Part shown: positions 15,664 through 23,400 of the stretch, one piece after another | Layout: every line of letters starts with the position of its first letter | How positions within the stretch are numbered: the first letter of the stretch is position 1 | Origin: an uncultured Pedobacter sp. | GTDB taxonomy: Bacteria; Bacteroidota; Bacteroidia; Sphingobacteriales; Sphingobacteriaceae | Direction of reading: 5' to 3' | NCBI RefSeq assembly: GCF_946479715.1 | Contig: NZ_CAMLHF010000029.1 | Coordinates: forward strand, 1-37,169 | Length of the DNA stretch: 37,169 bases | The notes under the pieces: model-generated | Databases searched by the model: none | What the model saw: the letters and a program-made list of their open reading frames with translations, nothing else | Told to the model about the DNA's origin: nothing | Made by a program: the position numbers and the translations under genes

Positions 15664-16101
15664 CTATTTAGACTTCTCTTTCAAGAGGTTTAATTCTTTT
15701 TTAAGCAGCTCAATTTCTGCCTGCTGCTCTTTAATAGCCGCCACAAGTACAGGGATCAGATTTTCTGATTGCACCTCGCTGTATCTTGCAACTTTTGAAG
15801 TGTTCTTGCCCTGGTTGTAAATTTTAGTAGCCTCATAAACCATAGCAGGGTATTCTGACTGTACATTACTTGCAAGGAAACCATATTGTTCGCCAGCTGG
15901 TAATTTAAGATGTTTGTACTTTTGTACGTCGTATTTAAAAGTTACGGGCTGCAGGTTTTTTAAGTGTTCAGTAGAATTAGAAATCTTATCTACATTTACT
16001 TTTAACTCTTGCTCTTCAATTTTTTGTGCATTTACTGACAATGCAGCTGCGCTTAATAAAATGCCTAATGCGGCACCTTTTGATACTAAAGGATATCTCA
16101 T
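15664..16101 (-). CDS. Secreted stand-alone S74 (intramolecular chaperone)-like domain protein
   Basis: A 145-residue protein. A signal peptide (to about residue 25, ALSVNAQ) is followed by a domain resembling the C-terminal chaperone of phage tail spikes and endosialidases: HLKNLQPVTFKYDV (about 46-59), GEQYGFLASNVQSEYPAMVYE (with GF-A-VQ-yP-V pattern), and YSEVQSENLIPVLVAAIKEQ. A C-terminal heptad coiled coil (about 118-143) suggests trimerisation. The usual SDxRLK autocleavage motif at the domain start is not present, so self-cleavage is unlikely. There is no fibre or adhesin part and no neighbouring phage gene. It is probably co-transcribed with the small ORF 50 bases upstream. Confidence 0.78.
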   Translation of the reverse strand: MRYPLVSKGAALGILLSAAALSVNAQKIEEQELKVNVDKISNSTEHLKNLQPVTFKYDVQKYKHLKLPAGEQYGFLASNVQSEYPAMVYEATKIYNQGKNTSKVARYSEVQSENLIPVLVAAIKEQQAEIELLKKELNLLKEKSK

Positions 16102-16151
16102 AAAATAAAATTATTGTGTAATATTTGAATCTTGATTGTGTGTATTTACAA

Positions 16152-16451
16152 TCAGATTTCAGGAGGGGGGTATGGTAGCGAAATAACAGAGGTAACTGTA
16201 GGCGATACAAAGCTATAATTAACCTTTTTTGAGGTTAAGGTATGCGCCAGGTCTACAATTGGCTGATGAATAAAAACATCATCCGTAAGCTCCAAATTTT
16301 TTAATTCTTTCTCTTCTTCTGAGTTCTCAGCGTCTTGATCAGTATGATGGATCGATACTGTTTGTTTATGGTCGGTCACAGTAAATAACGAGACATGCTT
16401 TACCAGCAAAAATGAAAGTAAAATAAGAATGCCCATTAATTTTTTCAACAT
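16152..16451 (-). CDS. Small exported hypothetical protein
   Basis: A 99-residue protein with an N-terminal hydrophobic segment (residues 5-22, LMGILILLSFLLVKHVSL) as signal or anchor. An acidic stretch follows (DQDAENSEEEKELKNLEL, about 39-56), then a Thr/Ser/Val-rich part and the end PYPPPEI. I recognise no domain. Support for it being real: a signal-like N-terminus, no competing ORF, and a consensus promoter about 40 bases before the start. The three histidines in DHKQTVSIHHTD could bind metal, but this is speculation. Confidence 0.6.
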   Translation of the reverse strand: MLKKLMGILILLSFLLVKHVSLFTVTDHKQTVSIHHTDQDAENSEEEKELKNLELTDDVFIHQPIVDLAHTLTSKKVNYSFVSPTVTSVISLPYPPPEI

Positions 16452-16495
16452 AAACCTAAGTAGTATCTATCCTTTAATTGTGATGTGTAATCTGA

Positions 16496-16527
16496 CAAAT
16501 ATATTTATCTTATTCAAAATCCGGCAA
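16496..16527 (-). promoter_or_regulatory. Candidate promoter for the small exported protein and S74-like gene
   Basis: On the minus strand TTG (16527-16525), a 21-base spacer and TATATTTG (16503-16496), an exact match to the Bacteroidota -7 element TAnnTTTG. It lies about 45 bases before the start codon at 16451. Confidence 0.5.
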
Positions 16528-16588
16528 TGATTAGCCAGAAAATGACAAAAATTTAATGATCAAAACAACGAATATCAGGACATTAAGA

Positions 16589-19500
16589 CTAAAACAAGCC
16601 TAACTGTCCCTTATCGTCAATTTCTATATCGTCGGGATTAGTGATCTCAAACTTAATTTCCTTTGCCGGAATGTCCTTCTCATCATTTTTTGTATCTGGG
16701 GATTCTTTAGCCTCAGGTTTTGGCTTAGCTTTAGGCTCTTCCTTAACTTCAGGCTTCGCCTTTGTTTCTTTTTCTGGTGCTTTAGGTGTTCCCCATGCTT
16801 TTTTAGGTTTTCCTTCGGCCACTTCCTCAGTTGGTTTTTCTTCAACCTTTTCTACAGGTTCTGCTTTTGCAACAGGTTTTGATTCCTTGGCAACAACAAA
16901 AGGTTTTTTCGCAACAGGCGATGCTTCCTCTTGTTCAACTTCAGGTTCTTCTGACACAGCCTCCGGCTCTTCAGGGTCGACATTACTTTCCTCTACTTCC
17001 TGGATCTTTTCCTCTTCCTCACTTGTAATTACCTCTCCTCTCGTTTCAGTAGTTTCTCCCTCAGCTTGCTCTTCATTAGATGACGCATCTGAAATACTGA
17101 CCTTGCTTTCCAGAACTAATTCCTGTTCTTCGTGATTAGAAATACTAACATTTTTTACGTCATGTTGAGTGATTCTGTTTCCGTTAGCCTTTATACCCTT
17201 TACATCAATAAACTCTGCCAGCACAATTTCCAATGTTTCAGGAATTTGTGTTTTACCTTTAAGTACATCAACAGTTAATACCGCTTCTGGATTGCTGGTC
17301 AGGTAAAGGAACCTCGAACCATTCTCTTCACTAATCAGATTACCTTTTTTACCTACGGCAATTGATTCAAATACAAATCTCTTGATGAAGTAGTTTTTAG
17401 CTTTCCCCTCATATTGTACAACAGTAAATGGTTTTTCTGGATCAAATTTCTGGATCAGTATCAGATCTGCATCAAAGTGATTGCTCAACTCGAATGTACT
17501 CAACTCATACCATCCGTCTTTATGGACCTGTAATATTTTATCATCACCATCAAATTCACCAAGGTACTTACCTCGCCCATCAACGTTAAGTCTTCTAAGC
17601 AAATCATCATACCATATCTTAAGGCCAGAAAGCGTTGATACTCCTTTTGTTTTTAACAGGATCTTTTTGATAGGATATTTAGATACAATATTACCTTGAG
17701 AGGCACGTCCTTTAATCGCTATTTCAGCATAATCAAGGTCAAATTGAAGCTTTTTAAGTTTAGTGTGCGGTTTTAACTGAACCGTAATCACTTCAGCTTC
17801 TCCATTTGGATTGGCTGTAAAATACAATACTTTAGAACCTTTGCTTCCTTTGGTAAGGTCGTACTCCTTGTCGCGGGTCACACCAACTACAGCGAAACGT
17901 TTAATGTACGAGACGCCACTGGATCCATCTTTATAGATCATGTTATAGATGGTCCGTTCATCTCCCTTTTTAAACACCTGCGCATGGAGAATTCCTTTAC
18001 CCACAAAGGTTTTGTCTGCTACTTTGGTGATGATACATTTACCATCTTCTCTGAAAACGATGATTTCATCAATATCAGAACAATCTGCAACAAATTCATC
18101 TTTACGCAACCCGGTACCAACAAAACCATCTTCACGGTTCAGGTATAGTTTCACATTTGCTAAAGCAACTTTAGATGCCTCTACCCTATCGAATAACCGG
18201 ATCTCTGTTTTACGTTCCTTACCCTTACCATACTTGTCTTTAAGTTTCTGGAACCAGGCAATGGTATAATCTGTTAGGTGACGAAGGTGATTTTTTACAA
18301 CTTTGATCTCATCGGCTAAAGCTTTCATCTGATCATCCGCCTTTTTAACGTCGAAGCGGGTAATGCTACTCATTGGTTTATCAATAAGTTTTTTGAAATC
18401 TTCTGGCTGAATTTCTCTGTATAAATCGGGCTTAAATGGCTCGAATAATAGATTCAATACCTCAACTACTGTTTCAAAATTACCAGAATTCTCATAGTCT
18501 GCATTTTTGTACATGCCCTCTTGAATAAAAATCTTTAGTAATGAGCTAAAGAATATTCTTTCCTGCAATTCATGCAACTTAATTTCCAGCTCCTGTTTTA
18601 GCAGGTTCTTGGTATTATGGGTATTCTCTATAAGGATATCATTAACACTCAAAAACTGAGGTTTATCATCCTTAATAACACAAGTATTTGGAGATATCGA
18701 AACTTCGCATGAAGTGAAAGCATACAAGGCGTCAATGGTTACATCAGGTGAGATACCAGGAGCAAGATGGATGACAATCTCCACATTCTGTGCCGTATTG
18801 TCTTCAATTTTCTTGATCTTGATCTTACCCTTATCGTTAGCAGATAACACGCTATCAATTACAGAACCTGTTGTTGTGCTGTAGGGTATTTCAGTTATTA
18901 CGAGTGTTTTCTTATCTTTTTCTGTAATTTTTGCTCTTACCCTGATTTTACCTCCACGCATACCTTCATTATACGCAGAGAAATCGGCCATACCACCGGT
19001 AAAGAAATCAGGTAGAATATTTGGTCTTGTTCCTTTTAATGATTCAATAGATGCATCAATAAGTTCCAGAAAATTATGAGGCATAACCTTTGTAGCCAAA
19101 CCTACTGCAATACCTTCTGCCCCCTGGGCTAATAGCAAAGGAAATTTAACCGGTAGAGTAATAGGTTCGTTGTTACGACCATCATAACTCAATTGCCAAA
19201 CGGTAGTATCCGGATTAAACACTACCTCGTTTGCAAATTTAGACAAACGCGCTTCGATGTAACGGGCCGCAGCAGCACTGTCGCCAGTTACCGGATCACC
19301 CCAGTTACCCTGGCAGTCTATCAGTAGTTCCTTTTGGCCAATTTGCACCATCGCATCACCAATAGAAGCATCCCCGTGCGGGTGATATTTCATGGTATTT
19401 CCGATAACGTTGGCTGCTTTATTAAAACGTCCATCATCCATCTCTCTTAAAGAGTGCATAATGCGTCGCTGAACCGGTTTTAAACCATCGTTGATGTGTG

Positions 19501-19624
19501 GAACCGCGCGATCAAGAATTACGTAAGAGGCATAATCGAGGAACCAGTTCTCATAAAGCCCGTTGATAGGGATTACAGTATGTGTACTTTCTTCGTTTAT
19601 GTTGTTTTCTGTTTCGTCGCTCAT
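16589..19624 (-). CDS. parC: DNA topoisomerase IV subunit A (GyrA/ParC type)
   Basis: Type IIA topoisomerase cleavage subunit, 1011 residues from ATG 19624; a TTG three bases earlier is an unlikely start. The catalytic Tyr122 is in AAAARYIEARLSK. The quinolone region is HPHGDASIGDAM (81-92), with Ala at the position of E. coli Ser80. The C-terminal pinwheel carries a degenerate GyrA box (KGRASQGN), pointing to topoisomerase IV rather than gyrase. Residues from about 850 form a long Glu/Lys/Pro-rich disordered tail ending in DDKGQLGLF; QLGLF resembles a beta-clamp-binding peptide. The partner parE lies at 31112-33013 on the same strand, separated by about 11.5 kb. Subunit A and B together decatenate replicated chromosomes. 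Confidence 0.95.
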   Translation of the reverse strand: MSDETENNINEESTHTVIPINGLYENWFLDYASYVILDRAVPHINDGLKPVQRRIMHSLREMDDGRFNKAANVIGNTMKYHPHGDASIGDAMVQIGQKELLIDCQGNWGDPVTGDSAAAARYIEARLSKFANEVVFNPDTTVWQLSYDGRNNEPITLPVKFPLLLAQGAEGIAVGLATKVMPHNFLELIDASIESLKGTRPNILPDFFTGGMADFSAYNEGMRGGKIRVRAKITEKDKKTLVITEIPYSTTTGSVIDSVLSANDKGKIKIKKIEDNTAQNVEIVIHLAPGISPDVTIDALYAFTSCEVSISPNTCVIKDDKPQFLSVNDILIENTHNTKNLLKQELEIKLHELQERIFFSSLLKIFIQEGMYKNADYENSGNFETVVEVLNLLFEPFKPDLYREIQPEDFKKLIDKPMSSITRFDVKKADDQMKALADEIKVVKNHLRHLTDYTIAWFQKLKDKYGKGKERKTEIRLFDRVEASKVALANVKLYLNREDGFVGTGLRKDEFVADCSDIDEIIVFREDGKCIITKVADKTFVGKGILHAQVFKKGDERTIYNMIYKDGSSGVSYIKRFAVVGVTRDKEYDLTKGSKGSKVLYFTANPNGEAEVITVQLKPHTKLKKLQFDLDYAEIAIKGRASQGNIVSKYPIKKILLKTKGVSTLSGLKIWYDDLLRRLNVDGRGKYLGEFDGDDKILQVHKDGWYELSTFELSNHFDADLILIQKFDPEKPFTVVQYEGKAKNYFIKRFVFESIAVGKKGNLISEENGSRFLYLTSNPEAVLTVDVLKGKTQIPETLEIVLAEFIDVKGIKANGNRITQHDVKNVSISNHEEQELVLESKVSISDASSNEEQAEGETTETRGEVITSEEEEKIQEVEESNVDPEEPEAVSEEPEVEQEEASPVAKKPFVVAKESKPVAKAEPVEKVEEKPTEEVAEGKPKKAWGTPKAPEKETKAKPEVKEEPKAKPKPEAKESPDTKNDEKDIPAKEIKFEITNPDDIEIDDKGQLGLF

Positions 19625-19773
19625 CAAAAAAGGATTGGATTTTGTAAATATAAGGGTTGGAATGAAATATTAAGAACAGAAGTTTTTAACAGTTCTTAGT
19701 TAATAACCTATCTTTTTCGGGTTAATGGACTAGGTTTTCATAATTTTTGGGCATTATTTTATGAATTGATGTT

Positions 19774-20262
19774 TTATCTTTCCAACCGCTCTTCAACAAA
19801 CACAAAAGGCAATAGGTTTTTAATCCCTTTTACTTTTATTATTTCACCTCCTATACAGTAAAAAAGCACCTCAATTTCCTGCTTTTGTTTCTGTTCAAAT
19901 TCGGCCATTACCTGCAGGCATGCGCCGCATGATGTAACGGGTTTCCGGATAACAAAGTTACTGCTTTTCGCAGTAATTGCCATAGTGTGAACTGCTGCTT
20001 CGGGGTAAGCAGCCCCAACTGTAAACAGCGCAACACGCTCTGCACAAAGCCCCGAGGGATAAGCCACATTTTCCTGGTTACTACCAAGAACTACCTGCCT
20101 ATTGCTTAATTTTAATGCTGCCCCAACCTTAAAGTTTGAATAGGGTGAGTATGATGATTTCAATGCCTCCTCGGCCTTTAAACATAATTCCTGATCTGAT
20201 GCACTTAGCTCATTTAAGGACTTAAAAGTTTGATAGCTAACAACAAATTTTTTTTGATCCAT
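19774..20262 (-). CDS. cdd: Cytidine deaminase
   Basis: A 162-residue cytidine/deoxycytidine deaminase of the short tetrameric type (pyrimidine salvage, cytosolic). The zinc-site residues are Cys73 with catalytic Glu75 in GLCAERVALF, and Cys112/Cys115 in PVTSCGACLQ. Substrate contacts include the SPYSNFKVGAAL (39-50) and NQENVAYPSGLCAE regions. The reading frame is open further upstream to 20325, but the added 21 residues do not resemble the family. The ATG at 20262 gives the standard length, so I use it. It is divergent from tamB, and parC follows on the same strand after a 149-base gap. Confidence 0.94.
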   Translation of the reverse strand: MDQKKFVVSYQTFKSLNELSASDQELCLKAEEALKSSYSPYSNFKVGAALKLSNRQVVLGSNQENVAYPSGLCAERVALFTVGAAYPEAAVHTMAITAKSSNFVIRKPVTSCGACLQVMAEFEQKQKQEIEVLFYCIGGEIIKVKGIKNLLPFVFVEERLER

Positions 20263-20339
20263 ATTTAAACATACGTAATTTTCTAACAATAGATTAACAA
20301 CAATTTTATCCCTTGATTTAAACAATTTAATTATTTAGA

Positions 20340-20369
20340 TTGTAGATATAAGTAAGAAGTCTAATTTTG
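20340..20369 (+). promoter_or_regulatory. Promoter for tamB-tamL
   Basis: TTG (20340-20342), a 19-base spacer and TAATTTTG (20362-20369), an exact match to the Bacteroidota -7 element with ideal spacing. Transcription would start near 20376, leaving a leader of about 57 bases before the TTG start of tamB. Confidence 0.6.
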
Positions 20370-20432
20370 ACGCCGGTGGCATGGTTTTAGTACCGGAATC
20401 ATAGATTTAAAACCCTATTAAACGCATTTCAA

Positions 20433-23400
20433 TTGAATATATATATTCGTAAAAGTCTTAAAATCATACTTTGGATAATTGCAGGCATCATTATGCTGGT
20501 TGTCCTTATTGCACTTTCATTAAACATTCCGGCAGTACAAAATTTTGTAAAAGACAAAGCAATAAATTATTTAAAGGATAAAACCAAAACTGAGGTAAGT
20601 CTTGAGAGTATAAAAATTGCACTACCAAAGGATGTGGTGTTGAATAAATTTTATATTGAAGATAGAAAAGGCGACACCCTGCTATATGCTCAAAAACTTT
20701 CTGTAGACATTAGTCTGTTTAAACTTTTGAGTAATAAGGTAGAGATCAACAATATTTCACTGCAAAAAATAAGGGCCAATGTTACCCGCATAAACCCGGA
20801 TACGGCATTCAATTTTTCTTTCCTGGTAGATGCATTTATGTCTGAGCAGGAAAAGCCCGAGGAGGAAGTTGCAAAAGACACCACATCTACCCTCAAATTT
20901 TCTATTGATAAGGTGGCTTTTGAAGACATCGGTATCGTTTATCGTGATGATGTCGCAGGAAATGATGTAAAATTAAATCTGGGTGAGTTTACTGCCAACA
21001 TTAAAGATTTCGATCTGGATAATCAGCACTATGTGATCAAATCTTTAGCCTTAAAAAACACTTCCTTAAAATACCTGCAACAAAAGCCCCTTACACAGTT
21101 ACAGGCTCATTTACAAAACAGCATAGATACAGCAAAAACGGAATCGGGTAAATTACCTCTTGTAGAAATCCAGGATTTTGCTTTTAACAATATAAAAATA
21201 GGATTCGACGATCGAATTTCGGGAATGAATGCGGATGTTGATCTGAACAAGTTAGCCTTAACTCAGCTGTTTATTGACCTTACCAATAGCAATTATAAAA
21301 TTGACGATGCTAAACTAAATGACACCAGGATAGATTTCAGTTCGGCAACCAACAAAGCGAATGTAAATGTTAACGATTTATCGTTAACCAAGCTTCTGGC
21401 AGACGTTAAAAATGGTAAGTACAAGGTAAATAATGCAAAGCTAAACAAATCAAATATCCTGTTTGCATTAAAACCGGTTAAGCCCGGCAAAGAGACAAAA
21501 GCAGATACCGCAGAGAAATCCTCGCCCCTATCATTACTGGTTGATAATATAAGTTTAACCGAGAACAATGTTCAGTTTGATAATCTTGGAGCTAAACCCA
21601 CTAAAGGAATGGACTTTAATCATTTAAAGTTTACTGGCCTTACCTTAGTTGCTGATGCACTTGCATATAGCGATACGGGTATAAAAATAAATGTAAAAGA
21701 AGGTGTGTTTAAGGAGAAGAGTGGTTTTCAACTATCTAAACTAAGAGGAGATGTTGTATACTCCGACAAGGCAATTAAGGTGAATAATTTCTTACTGAAA
21801 ACACCTAACACATCAATAGAAAATGTTACAGAATTAAATTACTCTTCTCTTGATGATTTAACAAAACATCCGGAAAAGGTAAAACTCTCAATAGTAGTTA
21901 AAAACACAACTATTGGTTTAAAAGACGCAACTTACTTTAGTGATGCCGTTCCCGAAAACTATAGAAATGAAAAGATAAAAATAAATGCCAATGTTAGTGG
22001 TTATATGAATAACCTTGTTATTCCCCGACTACAAATTTCAGGGTTAAAAAGCACGAACATTGATGTGAGTGGCAGGATAAAAGGAATGCCTGATATGGAC
22101 AAAGCTTATTTTGATATGAATATCAAAAGGTTTGCAATGACTAAAAAAGATCTTTTGGTGGTTATTCCTAAAAAGACTTTACCAACCAATATAGAGCTTC
22201 CTAATGTGATTGTTGCAAACGGAAAGTTTACTGGTTCAATGACCAATTTCAATACTGGTTTTAACATTAATACTGATATGGGGTCGGCCAAATTACTGGC
22301 AAGCATGAAAGGACCTAAAGGTAAAGAGAGTTATGTTGCCAGTGTAAACCTCAATAATTTTAATGTAGGTAGGTTACTTAAACAGCAAGCTCAGTTAGGA
22401 AAAATTACCGCTAAAGCCAGTGTTAAAGGAACGGGACTCGACCCTAAAACTGCTTCGGCACAGTTTAAAGCGCAATTAATAAGTGCATACTACAACAAAT
22501 ACACTTACAAGGATCTCTTTTTAAGTGGCGATTTTAAGCAGCAAAAATTGAATTTAAAAGGCAATATGGCCGACACCAATTTAAATTTTAATTTAACCAC
22601 CGCCGTAAATATTGCCGGCAAATATCCGGCAGTAAAAGCAGATATCGATTTAAAACAGGTTGATCTGCAGAAACTGAACTTCAGTCCGGGCGAATTTAAA
22701 TTAGCGGGGGTAATTAATGCTGATGTAAAAACTGCAGATCCGGATTACCTTAACGGTGATATTTTTGTGAATGGCTTACAGGTAGTTAAAGATGGTCAAC
22801 GCTTTAATGTAGACACAATTGTAATGCATTCTGAAGCGAGCGAAACACACAACATGCTTACCCTTCGGTCTGAGTTCATGCGAGCCAAAATAGATGGTAA
22901 ATATCAACTCACCAATGTAGGCAGTGCTGTAATTAACCAGATCAACAAATATTATCAATTTGGTGAGGTTACTAAAATCCCTGATCAGCGGTTTAGGTTT
23001 TATGTAAATTTCTACAATCCTAAAATCCTTCAGAACTTTGTACCCGAACTAACCACCTTTGCGCCTTCCAGAATGAACGGCTTAATTGATACTCAGAAGG
23101 ATAGTTTGCTTATGAATGCTTCTTTCCCTCAGATAGTTTATGGAGGCTACAGGATAGATAGCACTAAACTTAATGTGAACAATACTGAGCAAAAGCTTAA
23201 TTATAAACTACAAATAAAAAGTTTTCAGAGCTCGGCAGCCAATTTATTTAATACCGAAATTAGTGGTGAAGCTGTAAATAACAATCTTGGCCTGAATATT
23301 TATTTAAGAGATAGTAAACGGAAAGACAAGTATATTTTAGGTGGCAATTTTAAATCGATTAACAAAGATTACCAGTTCAGTTTAGATCCTCAAAAGCTTT

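Noticed and set aside
16128..16155. TGATTGT/ACAATCA inverted repeat at the end of the small ORF
   Set aside because: Seven-bp AT-rich stem without a T-tract; likely chance.
16641..17135. Ser-rich 164-codon open frame on the plus strand
   Set aside because: It lies opposite the Glu/Lys/Pro-rich tail of parC; the Ser/Phe/Gly richness is what the complement of GAA/CCT/AAA-type codons yields.
19660..19773. AT-rich inverted repeats (TAAGAAC/GTTCTTA and AACCTA/TAGGTT) between parC and cdd
   Set aside because: Stems are only 6-7 bp with long loops and no U-tract; not enough to call a terminator.
20263..20325. N-terminal extension of cytidine deaminase
   Set aside because: The added 21 codons do not resemble the family; ATG 20262 gives the usual length.
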